Positions 8,899 to 18,976 of a stretch of DNA of 64,000 nt are shown in pieces. Every line of letters starts with the position of its first letter. Positions within the stretch are counted from its first letter, which is position 1. This stretch comes from Flavobacteriales bacterium (GTDB lineage: Bacteria > Bacteroidota > Bacteroidia > Flavobacteriales_F > PHOS-HE28), in assembly GCA_019912395.1 (NCBI GenBank), contig JAIOIH010000062.1, positions 124,001-188,000 on the forward strand, given 5' to 3'. The notes under the pieces are model-generated. The model did no database searches. It was given only the letters and a program-made list of their open reading frames with translations, and was not told where the DNA came from. The position numbers were made by a program, and so were the translations under genes.

Positions 8899-10497
8899 TT
8901 GAGCACTACTACCCGCCCCTCCAAGCATCCCAAGGGACTGTATGTCCTGTTCTTCACCGAGATGTGGGAACGCTTCGGCTACTACCTCATGCTGGGCATC
9001 TTCAGCCTGTACATGCTGGACAGCTGGGACAATGGCGGCATGGGCTTCAGCGCGCTGAAGAAGAGCGACATCTACGGCACCTACCTCGGGCTGGTCTACC
9101 TCACTCCATTCGTAGGAGGCCTGCTGGCCGACCGTATTCTGGGTTTCCGTAAAAGCATTCTGATGGGGGGACTGCTCATGGCGGCGGGCTACCTCACCCT
9201 GGCCGTGCATGATGTCAACGCGTTCTACATAGGCTTGCTGCTGATCATCCTCGGCAACGGCATGTTCAAGCCGAACATCTCCACGCTGGTGGGCAACCTG
9301 TACAACGACGACAAGTACCGGGACAACAAGGATGCGGGCTTCAATATCTTCTACATGGGCATCAACATCGGTGCCTTCGTTTGCAATTTCGTGGCGGCCT
9401 ACATGCAGATCAACTACGGCTGGGGCCATGCCTTCGCTGCGGCCGGCATCGGTATGCTTTTGGGGGTGATCACCTTCATGAGCGGCAGCAAATGGGTGAA
9501 GCATGCCGACGTGATCAAGCCACTGGAGCCGGGCGACATGAGCACGGGGCGGATCCTGCTGAGCACGCTGGTGCCCATGTTCGCGTTCGGTGTGGTGGGC
9601 TACCTCATCCCCGGCAACATCCTCGGCACGGACACCAACGACGCGTTCATCTTCGGTTGCATACCGGTTGTGGCCTTCTTCATTTATCTCTACGTGAAGG
9701 CCAATGCGGAAGACAAGCGTCCCATTGGAGCATTGTTGGCGGTGTTCGGCTGCTTGGTGATCTTCTGGGCCGTTTTCCACCAGAATGGCGATGCCCTTAC
9801 CGTATGGGCCAAGGATTACACCGATCGCGAAATGCCGATGAGCATTTCCAACGTTGCGGAAAAGTTGAACATGGCGGAAACGGTGACCAATGCAGGTGAA
9901 GCCACCGATGTGAACAGCGCCCAATATTTGGCGACCCTTTCACCGGAACGCATACCTGCCGAAGGCCAGAGCCTGAAGCTGTATGCCACACAGCTCTACC
10001 AAAGCATCAACCCGTTCTGGGTGGTGTTGCTCACCCCTGTGATCGTGGGTTTCTGGGGCTTCATGCGTAGCAGGCGCAGGGAGCCGAGCACGCCGACGAA
10101 GATCGCGATCGGCCTGGTGATCACCGCACTTTCGGCCCTGGTAATGGTAGGCGCAGTAATGGCGACGAACAACTTGGAAGGCAAGGCCAGCAGTTGGTGG
10201 CTGATAGCGAGTTACGGGGTGATCACCGTGGGAGAACTATGTCTCAGTCCGATGGGTCTTTCCCTGGTGAGCAAACTGAGTCCGCCGCGGATCACCGCCT
10301 TGATGATGGGCGGCTTCTTCCTCAGCACTTCCGTGGGCAACAAGCTCAGCGGTATGCTCAGCGGCCTGTGGGAAGGTTTTGAGGACAAGAGCTACTTCTT
10401 CCTGATGAACTTCGGCCTGGCGATGGCCGCCGCACTCATGCTCTTTGCCATGCTCCGATGGCTACGCGCGGTGATGCGGGAGAAGAATATCCACTAG
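8899..10497 (+). CDS. POT/PTR family peptide MFS transporter (paralog 2)
   Basis: HPKGLYVLFFTEMWERFGYYLMLGIF, GNGMFKPNISTLVGNLY; ORF-track start at 8776 lies inside the STRR, so an in-frame TTG at 8899 (MSTTTRPSKHPKG) is preferred. Confidence 0.9.
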   Translation: MSTTTRPSKHPKGLYVLFFTEMWERFGYYLMLGIFSLYMLDSWDNGGMGFSALKKSDIYGTYLGLVYLTPFVGGLLADRILGFRKSILMGGLLMAAGYLTLAVHDVNAFYIGLLLIILGNGMFKPNISTLVGNLYNDDKYRDNKDAGFNIFYMGINIGAFVCNFVAAYMQINYGWGHAFAAAGIGMLLGVITFMSGSKWVKHADVIKPLEPGDMSTGRILLSTLVPMFAFGVVGYLIPGNILGTDTNDAFIFGCIPVVAFFIYLYVKANAEDKRPIGALLAVFGCLVIFWAVFHQNGDALTVWAKDYTDREMPMSISNVAEKLNMAETVTNAGEATDVNSAQYLATLSPERIPAEGQSLKLYATQLYQSINPFWVVLLTPVIVGFWGFMRSRRREPSTPTKIAIGLVITALSALVMVGAVMATNNLEGKASSWWLIASYGVITVGELCLSPMGLSLVSKLSPPRITALMMGGFFLSTSVGNKLSGMLSGLWEGFEDKSYFFLMNFGLAMAAALMLFAMLRWLRAVMREKNIH

Positions 10498-10501
10498 CGT
10501 G

Positions 10502-10536
10502 GAATGTAGAATGCGGAACAGAGGAATGTAAAACGT
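10502..10536. repeat. Degenerate heptanucleotide repeat
   Basis: GAATGTA GAATGCG GAACAGA GGAATGT AAAACGT in about 7-nt phase directly after the POT2 stop. Confidence 0.5.
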
Positions 10537-10673
10537 CAAATTGGTCTATCGGAGATCTCGGCTGCCGACGGATTAAGGCGCAGAGATGGGCGACCCACTG
10601 CTGCCGGTCATACCGCGAAGAACACAAAGTACACAAAGGCGGACGGTGCGCTCCCGCCTCTTTGGAAGCACCT

Positions 10674-10860
10674 CTCCGTTATGAAGCAACCCTCATCACT
10701 CCCTGTGTTTCTCCGTGCCTCGGTGCCCTCGCCTGGGCGTAGCCGCTTCGGCGTAGCACGGTCTGTGGTATAAACGCCACCCACTTCCTCCGTTGCGAAG
10801 CAACCCTCCTCATCCCGCATTTCCCTGCGTTTCTCCATGGCTCTGTGCCTCTGTGGTAAA
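10674..10860. repeat. Tandem intergenic repeat of the dispersed CTCCGTGCCTCTGTGGTA type, two copies
   Basis: Copy A 10674-10771 (CTCCGTTATGAAGCAACCCTC...TTTCTCCGTGCCTCGGTGCC...CTGTGGTA); copy B 10788-10860 (CTCCGTTGCGAAGCAACCCTC...TTTCTCCATGGCTCTGTGCCTCTGTGGTA). Confidence 0.75.
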
Positions 10861-10983
10861 ATCAGAACGAACACAGGTTCTCGCTCGTTAGCTCCCAATC
10901 GTTAGACTTGCCCGTCCTAAGCCACCTGTAAAGCCAGATTTGCGGGGATCATAACGATCCGCGTCATCAGCGTTCCATAGCCC

Positions 10984-12462
10984 ATGCAAACAATCGAACA
11001 GATCCGGGATTTCGAAGGGAAGTACCCCAAGCAGCTCTTGCACCTCGCAGGCAGCGAGATGTGGGAACGATTCTGCTTCTACGGCATGCGCGGCATGCTC
11101 ACCGTGTTCATGGTAACCCAGTTGGGGTTGGATGACAAGACAGCAAACCTTCAGTACGGTGCGATCCAGGCGTTCGTATACGCCTTTACCTTCATTGGAG
11201 GGGTGTTCGCCGACAAGATCCTCGGCTTTCAGAAGTCCTTGTTCTGGGGTGCGGTGATGATGATCGCCGGTGGCCTGGTGATCGCCGTCTCCCCCCACAG
11301 CCTCTTTTACATCGGCACCTGCTTCTTCATCATCGGCACCGGCTTCTTCAAGCCCAACATCAGCACCATGGTGGGCCAATTGTACCATGAGGGCGACCCA
11401 CGCCGCGATGCCGGTTTCAGTTTGTTCTACTCCGCGATCAACCTCGGTGCCCTGTTCGGCGGCATCCTGATGATCTACGTGGGCAAGTACCACAGCTGGC
11501 CGCTGGCCTTCGGGCTGGTGAGCATCGTGATGGCCATCAGTCTGATCAACTTCGCCTTCACCCGAAAGAGCATGGGTTCCATCGGCCTTTCGCCGCTGCA
11601 CCCGGACATACCCAACAAGAAACGCCGCATGTACGAGGTCGCCGTGTACATCGGCTCGCTCATCGCCATTCCGTTCATCCTGATCTTGGTGACCAACACG
11701 CACTACACGGACCTGTTCATGTACATCATCGGTCCGCTCACGCTGGTATACTTGGGCTGGGAGATGCGCAAGTTCAATGCGAAGGAGAACAAGCGGTTGC
11801 TGGCCGCGCTGGTGTTCATCTTCTTCTCCATTCTGTTCTGGGCCTTCTTCGAGCAGGCGGGCGGCTCGCTGAGCATCTTCGCGTTGAACAATCTCAACCA
11901 CACCCTTTTCGGCTTCATCCCCATGGACCCGAACATCGTGAACAACAGCGCGAACTCGGTCTTCGTCATCATTTTCGCACCGCTGGTGGGTCTGCTTTGG
12001 CTGTGGCTGAGCAAGCGGAAACTGGAACCGAATTCGGTGGTGAAATTCGGCCTTGGGTTTCTCCTTTTGGCCGGTGCGTTCTACGCCTTCTACGCCACCA
12101 TCTTCTTCGCGGACGCCGACGGCATGACCTCGCTCGACATCTTCACCTTGGGCTACTTCATCATCACCTTCGGGGAGCTGAGCCTCTCACCCATCGGTCT
12201 TTCCCTGATGACCAAGCTTTCGCCCCAATCCATTCAAGGCTTGATGATGGGCATGTGGTTCCTGGCCAGCGCCTACGGGCAATACGTGGCGGGGTTGTTG
12301 GGCGCGGGCATGAGCACGACCGATCCGAACGCCTCCAATTTCTCGAAACTCGTGGCCTATACCGGCGGATACCAGCAATTGGCCATCTACGCGTTGATCG
12401 CGGGGATCGTGCTGATCGTGATCTCGCCGGGCGTGCGCAGGTTGATGAAGGGAGTTCATTGA
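10984..12462 (+). CDS. POT/PTR family peptide MFS transporter (paralog 3)
   Basis: GSEMWERFCFYGMRGML, GTGFFKPNISTMVGQLYHEGDPRRDAGFSLFY, FWAFFEQAGGSLSIF. Confidence 0.93.
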   Translation: MQTIEQIRDFEGKYPKQLLHLAGSEMWERFCFYGMRGMLTVFMVTQLGLDDKTANLQYGAIQAFVYAFTFIGGVFADKILGFQKSLFWGAVMMIAGGLVIAVSPHSLFYIGTCFFIIGTGFFKPNISTMVGQLYHEGDPRRDAGFSLFYSAINLGALFGGILMIYVGKYHSWPLAFGLVSIVMAISLINFAFTRKSMGSIGLSPLHPDIPNKKRRMYEVAVYIGSLIAIPFILILVTNTHYTDLFMYIIGPLTLVYLGWEMRKFNAKENKRLLAALVFIFFSILFWAFFEQAGGSLSIFALNNLNHTLFGFIPMDPNIVNNSANSVFVIIFAPLVGLLWLWLSKRKLEPNSVVKFGLGFLLLAGAFYAFYATIFFADADGMTSLDIFTLGYFIITFGELSLSPIGLSLMTKLSPQSIQGLMMGMWFLASAYGQYVAGLLGAGMSTTDPNASNFSKLVAYTGGYQQLAIYALIAGIVLIVISPGVRRLMKGVH

Positions 12463-12564
12463 TGGGTGCCGCAGGCGCTATTTGATCAGCTGATCCACTT
12501 TCTCATTTGCGAGTAATTTCATCGCGGCACGATCTTGGCAAGCACCCACCGAACAACCTCACAG

Positions 12565-13116
12565 ATGCGCACTCTTTTCTTTTCCCTTTGCTTGGCCCCC
12601 TTGACCCTATTCGCCCAAGAACCTGCTACCGGCGGAGTACACTGGAGCGACATTGAAACCGCCCAAAAGGCGGCAAAGAAGGACGGCAAGCCCCTGCTGA
12701 TCGACGTGTACACCTCGTGGTGCGGTCCCTGCCGCATGCTGGACAAGAACACCTTCCAGGAGGCACGAACGGCAGCATACATCAACGAGCACTTCCACCC
12801 GGTGAAGTTCAATGCCGAAGGAGGCGAAACCGTCATTTACAACGGAAAAAGCTACTCCAATCCTTCCTTCGATCCAGCCAAGACGGCAGGCCGCAACGGC
12901 ACACACGACCTTACCATGGCCATTGCGCCGATGAACGGGCGCATTGCCTATCCGACCATCGTATACATGGACAAGGATGGCAACGTGCTGGCACCGGTGC
13001 AAGGCTATATGAGCCCGGAGCAGATCGAACCGATCCTCACCTACTTCGGTGAGGGCTTCTACATGAAGCAGGAGTTCCCCGAATTTCAAAAGAACTTCGT
13101 CAGCAAGAGGAAGTAG
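12565..13116 (+). CDS. Thioredoxin-fold secreted protein (CGPC)
   Basis: Signal peptide MRTLFFSLCLAPLTLFAQ; WSDIETAQKAAKKDGKPLLIDVYTSWCGPCRMLDKNTF. Confidence 0.9.
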   Translation: MRTLFFSLCLAPLTLFAQEPATGGVHWSDIETAQKAAKKDGKPLLIDVYTSWCGPCRMLDKNTFQEARTAAYINEHFHPVKFNAEGGETVIYNGKSYSNPSFDPAKTAGRNGTHDLTMAIAPMNGRIAYPTIVYMDKDGNVLAPVQGYMSPEQIEPILTYFGEGFYMKQEFPEFQKNFVSKRK

Positions 13117-13157
13117 GGTATGTGCGGATCGGCCGGATCCAACCGTGTGGAAACGTG

Positions 13158-14447
13158 CTAACGGACCAGCTTCCACGCGTGTGGACCTCCCCGCCTTTCG
13201 CCCTTCAACAGTAGTAGCCCAGGTGCAGCGGCCGGAATGGTCATGCGGCAATTCCCTTGGTCGTCCGCAATTCCTCGGCGAAGGACCCTTCCATCCATCC
13301 CATGGATCAAGAGCGTGGATCCGGGAACAAGATCCTGCACGTGGACGCGCCCGGCGATCGGGTCCCATTCCGCTCCGAGTTGGTTCCCATCCTCGGAGCG
13401 AACACCCGTGGGGCCACAAGGCGGTGCATCACCGGGCTGTGTGGTGAAGGTCCCCCCGACGGCGCTCCAATCCTCCCACATGCCTCCCTCTCCTGCAAGG
13501 TGGTCGTTCAGGTCGAACCAGTTGTTCCCTCCGGGTAGTCCGGGCACTTTGTAGGCCTTCACCGCCATCGCGTTGCGGTCCCATGTGAGCGGCATGCCCG
13601 CTTGGCAGACTTCCGGACCCACGGGTGGCACACAGTTCATTTGCAGGAAATAGGCGAATTCCTCGTATTGCGGATACTCGCCATAAACATGCGCAATGCC
13701 GTCCGGGGCAATGCAGACGGCCACGTACTCGTTGCAGGCGATGCCGTAGACCACACTGTCGCCCTGCTGCGCCATGCGGGACAGAAAAGCGAAGTGGCGG
13801 GCCCGCCGGTCCGGGTTGTCGTAGTGCGTGTCGGTGATGGTATGGGCCATGAACGGCACGTGGAGAAAGGGAGTGCAGTCCACGGTCATGTTCGTGGCAA
13901 ACGGGTTGCTCAACGCCTCCGCGGAAGTGACCGAACCGAACTGGGCACTGAAATAGCATCCACCGAGAATGGCCATGCCAGCGCTGGTTCCTCCGATGGC
14001 GATCTGGCGCTGCGCGATGGCATCGTTGACCAGGTCCATCACCGGGGTGTTCCGCCAATCGTACACGTAGTTCCACTGATCACCTCCGGCAAACCAGATG
14101 GCTTCGGCCTTTTGAATGCGTTCGGCCACATAGGGGTTGGTGGCTGCGGAAGCATCATTGAACCGGATCGTTTCCACGGAATTCACCCCGCCAAGGTCGC
14201 TGTACATATAGTCGTTGTAGCCATCGCTGCCGGAAGCGCGCAGTACCAGTACATCGCCGCCATTTGCACGGTGCAGGAACCACTGCATGGCTGGATCGAA
14301 CTCGCTGGCACCGCCCATCATGCAGGTTCCTCCAAGTGGAGGAACGGCCGCATCCACCGGATCGCCCGTGAACCAACTGGTATAGGATTGGCCGAGCATT
14401 ACCACGGCCATGCACCAGGCGGAACAAACAAGAATGACACGTGCCAT
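13158..14447 (-). CDS. Cyanophycinase-like peptidase S51 with T9SS C-terminal sorting tail
   Basis: IAIGGTSAGMAILGGCYFS nucleophile region, WFAGGDQWNYV; C-terminal VHVQDLVPGSTLLIHGMDGRVLRRG...KLVR sorting-domain pattern. Confidence 0.82.
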   Translation of the reverse strand: MARVILVCSAWCMAVVMLGQSYTSWFTGDPVDAAVPPLGGTCMMGGASEFDPAMQWFLHRANGGDVLVLRASGSDGYNDYMYSDLGGVNSVETIRFNDASAATNPYVAERIQKAEAIWFAGGDQWNYVYDWRNTPVMDLVNDAIAQRQIAIGGTSAGMAILGGCYFSAQFGSVTSAEALSNPFATNMTVDCTPFLHVPFMAHTITDTHYDNPDRRARHFAFLSRMAQQGDSVVYGIACNEYVAVCIAPDGIAHVYGEYPQYEEFAYFLQMNCVPPVGPEVCQAGMPLTWDRNAMAVKAYKVPGLPGGNNWFDLNDHLAGEGGMWEDWSAVGGTFTTQPGDAPPCGPTGVRSEDGNQLGAEWDPIAGRVHVQDLVPGSTLLIHGMDGRVLRRGIADDQGNCRMTIPAAAPGLLLLKGERRGGPHAWKLVR

Positions 14448-14478
14448 GGCCCGAATATCGGCGATCTACTTTTGCGCC

Positions 14479-15237
14479 ATGCGGAAATTATTCTACCTGT
14501 TCCTGATGCTCTCCATTCCCGCATCTGCCCAAGTGCAGAACTGGGACCCCGAACCCCGAAAGGGTGATGGGGGCATCCGTTTCAACGACGATCTGGACTT
14601 CTACTTGAACAGCTACAGCAAGGACGAGATCAAGGCCATGCGCCAAGAGGTGAGCATCTGGCGGATGAACTTCGACAAGATGATCCGCGCCACCATCGAC
14701 GACATCCAAGCCTACAGCGAGGGAAGCAACATGGTACCTCGCACGCATGATTTCACGTTACCGGAGGTCCGCACGGGAGTTCCCTACCATCTCGCCGCCC
14801 ATAAGGGCAAATTGAGGGCCTTCATGTTCGGCAGCATCAGCAATCCACCCGCCCGGGCCCAACTCCCTTTTTGGGACAAGCTCTTGGCGAAGTACGACAC
14901 TTCGGAGGTGGAGCTGTTCGTGATCTATGGCAAGGAACTGCACCCCGGCGACAGGAAGAAGTTCAGTGCCTTTCCCGCCCCCTCCACCATGGAGCAAAAG
15001 ATGCGGTACGCCACCGAGTTCGCGCAGCTCACCACACTACCTGTACTGGTGGACGGTTTGGATGACAAGGTGCTCACCGCGTACGGCCGTGTGCCGAACG
15101 GGGCCTACGTGATCGATGCCGACGGCAGGTTGATCTTTCGTGGCACTTGGGCGGACAGCCGGAAGATCGAGCATATCCTGGACACGGTGCTGAAGTGGTA
15201 CGCGGACGGCAGGCCGAAGCTGAAGGCCAAGGGTTGA
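14479..15237 (+). CDS. Secreted redoxin/deiodinase-like protein
   Basis: Signal peptide MRKLFYLFLMLSIPASAQ; thioredoxin-like GAYVIDADGRLIFRGTW; FGSISNPPARAQLPF similar to deiodinase/redoxin families. Confidence 0.6.
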   Translation: MRKLFYLFLMLSIPASAQVQNWDPEPRKGDGGIRFNDDLDFYLNSYSKDEIKAMRQEVSIWRMNFDKMIRATIDDIQAYSEGSNMVPRTHDFTLPEVRTGVPYHLAAHKGKLRAFMFGSISNPPARAQLPFWDKLLAKYDTSEVELFVIYGKELHPGDRKKFSAFPAPSTMEQKMRYATEFAQLTTLPVLVDGLDDKVLTAYGRVPNGAYVIDADGRLIFRGTWADSRKIEHILDTVLKWYADGRPKLKAKG

Positions 15238-15269
15238 GCGGTGTTGGCAATGGCAACGCCCCCAACGGA

Positions 15270-16661
15270 TCACACCTGCACCAACTTCCACCTTGCACGC
15301 CTGAAAACGATCATGCACAGCACTGCCAACAGGCTTTCACTGATGGCGATGGCGATGAAGACTCCTTCCGGCCGTTGCATCCAAAGAGACAGGTACCACG
15401 CCAAGGGGATCTCCACCAACCAGAAGCAGACCAGGTTGAGCCATACCGGGGTCATCGCATCCCCGGCACCGTTGAAGGCCTGCGACAGCACCATCCCGTA
15501 GGCGAGGAGAAAATAACCAGCACTCATGATCCGCAGGGCCTGCACCCCGATCAGAACCACGGCCGACACCTCCGTGAACAAGCCCATTACCCAAGGTGCC
15601 AAGGCGATGAACAGGATGGCCATCGTGGTCATGTACACCATATTGATGTGACCACAGAGCCAAGCGCTGCGTTCGGCCCGGTCCGGCCTGAGCGCACCAA
15701 GGTTCTGGCCCACCAGTGTGGAAGCCGCATTGGCAATGCCCCAAGCCGGGAGCAGCGCGAAAATGACGATGCGGACCGCAATGGTATATCCGGCCACGGC
15801 ATCGCTGCCGAAGCCTGCCACGATGCGCACCAGGAACAACCAACTGGCCGATGCGATGAGGAATTGGGCCGAGGCTGCACCGGAAAGCCGCAATATGCTC
15901 CAGAGCTCCTCCCAGGCGATCCGAATGTGGCGGCGTGCCAACTTCACCCTGCTGCGCCCATCGAAGAGGTGCCAACATTGATAGGCCACACCGCAGCCTC
16001 GACCGATCACCGTGGCGACGGCAGCGCCCGTAACTCCCATTGCCGGTACCGGCCCCAGGCCGAAAATGAGCAAGGGGTCCAAGATGATGTTGATGATGTT
16101 GGCCACCCAGAGCGAGCGCATGGCCAGGGCCGCATTGCCCGCACCGCGGAAGATGGCATTAATACCGAAAAGCAACAGGATCAACACATTGCTGCCCAGC
16201 ATGATGCGCATGAAGGGCTTGCCCAGCTCTTCCACCGCGGGCGAGGCGCCCATGAGCTGGAGCAGTTCAGCCGCATGGAACAAGCCCGGCACCGCGAAAC
16301 AGGCCCCGATGGCCAGCGCGACCAGGATACCCTGTACTGCGGACATATCAGCACCCTCCCGATCCTTTTCGCCGATGCGGCGCGCCACCACAGCAGTGAT
16401 GCCGGCACCCAAGCCCCACGCGATGCTGTAGACCAGCATCATCACGCCTTCCGTAAGACCCACAACGGCCACGGCATCCACGCCCAAACGGCTCACGAAG
16501 AACACGTCGACCAGGGCGAACAACGATTCCATGGCCATTTCCAGCACCATGGGAATGCTGAGGAGGACAACGGCGCGCCGAAGTTCCATGGCGGTGAAGT
16601 CCCGGTCACCGCCGCGCAAAGCCTCCCTCACGATCGCCACCGCTCCATCTATCCTCGGCAT
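15270..16661 (-). CDS. MATE family multidrug/Na+ efflux transporter
   Basis: 12 TM; LRRAVVLLSIPMVLEMAMESLFALVDVFFVSRLGVDAVAVVGLTE. Confidence 0.92.
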   Translation of the reverse strand: MPRIDGAVAIVREALRGGDRDFTAMELRRAVVLLSIPMVLEMAMESLFALVDVFFVSRLGVDAVAVVGLTEGVMMLVYSIAWGLGAGITAVVARRIGEKDREGADMSAVQGILVALAIGACFAVPGLFHAAELLQLMGASPAVEELGKPFMRIMLGSNVLILLLFGINAIFRGAGNAALAMRSLWVANIINIILDPLLIFGLGPVPAMGVTGAAVATVIGRGCGVAYQCWHLFDGRSRVKLARRHIRIAWEELWSILRLSGAASAQFLIASASWLFLVRIVAGFGSDAVAGYTIAVRIVIFALLPAWGIANAASTLVGQNLGALRPDRAERSAWLCGHINMVYMTTMAILFIALAPWVMGLFTEVSAVVLIGVQALRIMSAGYFLLAYGMVLSQAFNGAGDAMTPVWLNLVCFWLVEIPLAWYLSLWMQRPEGVFIAIAISESLLAVLCMIVFRRARWKLVQV

Positions 16662-16796
16662 GGCACCAAAGTTGCAATAAAGCAGGGCGGCGGCGATGCA
16701 GGCCGAATGCTGTTAATCTTTGGTTAAAGTGCCACCCGCGACCGCACTCCCGCCGGACCTTTGAAACTCTTCCACAGGAATCCTCAAAAAACGAAC

Positions 16797-17258
16797 ATGA
16801 AGAAGTTGATCGCAACCCTCAGTCTCAGCGCCCTCGTTCTCGGGGCCTTTGCTCAAGAAAACACCGCCGCCGTGGGTGGCAGTGGCCCCATGCTCTCAGT
16901 GGACAAGGAGGTGCATGACTACGGCACCATCGACCAAGGCGCCAACGGCACCTGCGAGTTCAAAGTGACCAACACCGGCGACCAACCACTGATCATCAGC
17001 AGCTGCAAGGGGAGCTGTGGCTGCACGGTACCCGTGTGCGAAACCGCACCCGTGGCTCCTGGTGCATCCACCGTCATCACCGTGAAATACGACAGCAACC
17101 GCGTGGGTCCCATCAACAAGAACGTCACCGTGACCAGCAATGCGGTGAACGCCCCCACCAAGATCCTCCGGATCAAGGGTGAGGTGAAGGCCTCGGCCAC
17201 CGCTACTCCCACGTCGCCGGTGAAGACCACCAGCCCCATGGCACCAACCTCGAACTAA
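16797..17258 (+). CDS. DUF1573 domain secreted protein
   Basis: Signal peptide; VHDYGTIDQGANGTCEFKVTNTGDQPLIISSCKGSCGCTVP. Confidence 0.92.
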   Translation: MKKLIATLSLSALVLGAFAQENTAAVGGSGPMLSVDKEVHDYGTIDQGANGTCEFKVTNTGDQPLIISSCKGSCGCTVPVCETAPVAPGASTVITVKYDSNRVGPINKNVTVTSNAVNAPTKILRIKGEVKASATATPTSPVKTTSPMAPTSN

Positions 17259-17281
17259 GGTCGCCAGAACCGCTTCGCAAA

Positions 17282-17311
17282 GGGCCGCCTCATCGCCGAG
17301 GTGGCCCTTTT
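17282..17311 (+). terminator. Rho-independent terminator after the DUF1573 gene
   Basis: GGGCCGCCTC-ATCGCC-GAGGTGGCCC followed by TTTT. Confidence 0.85.
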
Positions 17312-17596
17312 CGTTTGCCCCAGGAAATACCGGACGAACGAAGAAGCACGACGCGACCTGGCAGCTCCGAAGGAGGCGCGTAAGCCCTCATTGGCGCATT
17401 CCATTTCGCCCTGCCATTCCTCCTGAACGACCACTGTTCCGTCCCGGAATCCCGATGGTGGTGCTGACGCCTCCACGATCACCAGATCAGCTCAGGGAAG
17501 TACGACAGCACTAAATTCCGGCAAGAAGGAACTTCGATCCGAGGTAGACGTTAAATTCGCAACATCCAAGTCCGGACCATTTACCGCAAGCAACAC

Positions 17597-18886
17597 ATGA
17601 GCGAGACCGCGAAGATCATTTTAGAGGGCAAGACATACGAATTCCCCATCATCGAGGGAAGTGAAGGAGAGAAGGCGATCGACATCAGCAAGTTGCGGGC
17701 GGAGACCGGGCATGTCACCTTGGACTTCGGATACAAGAATACCGGGGCCACCACGAGCGCGATCACATTCCTGGACGGCGAGAAGGGCATCCTCCGGTAC
17801 CGTGGCTACCCGATCGAGCAACTGGCCGAGAAGGGCACCTTCCTAGAGGTAGCCTACCTGATCCTCAACGGTGAGTTGCCCACTGCGAAGCAGCTCTCGG
17901 ACTTTGAGGGGAACATCCGCTACCATTCCTTGGTACACGAGGACCTGAAGCACTTCTTCCAGTTCTACCCGAGCAACGCGCACCCCATGGGCATCCTCTC
18001 GGCGATGGTCAACTCGCTGAGCACCTTCTACCCCAAGAGCCAATCCCCCAACCGGCCCAGCAAGGATGTGGAGCGCACCATCTATCGCTTGATCGCCAAG
18101 ATGCCGACGCTTGCCGCGATCAGCTACAAGAACAACTTGGGACATCCCACCATGTACCCGGACAATAGCCTGAGCTATGTGGAGAACTTCCTGCACATGA
18201 TGTACGGGCTGCCCACGGAGGACTACAAGGGCGACCCCGTGGTGGTGGACGCCTTGAACAAGCTCCTGATCCTGCACGCGGACCACGAACAGAACTGCAG
18301 CGCCAGCACCGTGCGCATGGTGGGAAGCTCACAAGCCAACCTGTACAGCGCGGTTTCGGCCGGCATCGCGGCACTTTGGGGTCCCCTGCACGGCGGGGCG
18401 AACCAAGAGGTGATCGAGATGCTCGAGACCATCCGAAACGACGGCAGTGACATCCGTAAATGGGTGGACAAGGCCAAGGACAAGAACGATCCATTCCGCC
18501 TGTTCGGCTTCGGGCACCGGGTCTACAAGAACTTCGACCCCCGCGCCCTGATCATCAAGAAGAGCAGCGATGCACTGCTGAAGAAATTGGGCGTGAACGA
18601 TCCCGTGCTGGATATCGCCCGTCAATTGGAGGATATCGCACTGAAGGACGACTACTTCATCGAGCGGAAATTGTACCCGAACGTGGACTTCTACAGCGGC
18701 ATCATCTACCGCGCCATCGGCATACCCACGCGGATGTTCACGGTGATGTTCGCCATGGGCCGCCTGCCCGGGTGGATCGCCCAGTGGAAGGAAATGGTGG
18801 AGAACAGGGAACCCATTAGCCGTCCCCGACAGATCTATACCGGCACCGGCATCCGCGACTATGTGCCCATGGCACAGCGCAAGTGA
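17597..18886 (+). CDS. gltA: Citrate synthase (type II)
   Basis: ITFLDGEKGILRYRGYPIEQLA, HADHEQNCSASTVRMVGSSQ, GFGHRVYKNFDPRA. Confidence 0.97.
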   Translation: MSETAKIILEGKTYEFPIIEGSEGEKAIDISKLRAETGHVTLDFGYKNTGATTSAITFLDGEKGILRYRGYPIEQLAEKGTFLEVAYLILNGELPTAKQLSDFEGNIRYHSLVHEDLKHFFQFYPSNAHPMGILSAMVNSLSTFYPKSQSPNRPSKDVERTIYRLIAKMPTLAAISYKNNLGHPTMYPDNSLSYVENFLHMMYGLPTEDYKGDPVVVDALNKLLILHADHEQNCSASTVRMVGSSQANLYSAVSAGIAALWGPLHGGANQEVIEMLETIRNDGSDIRKWVDKAKDKNDPFRLFGFGHRVYKNFDPRALIIKKSSDALLKKLGVNDPVLDIARQLEDIALKDDYFIERKLYPNVDFYSGIIYRAIGIPTRMFTVMFAMGRLPGWIAQWKEMVENREPISRPRQIYTGTGIRDYVPMAQRK

Positions 18887-18976
18887 TCCCCGCAAAGCCC
18901 AGGTGAACTACATTCCGGCCCGATCCGCCCCGCATAGAACACATCCTTCCTACTTTGCCGCCGAATAACTTGAACC

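Noticed and set aside
10608-10898. ORF 10608..10898 minus (TEARRNTGSDEGCF-like)
   Set aside because: Translation of the dispersed intergenic repeat; a typical false protein.
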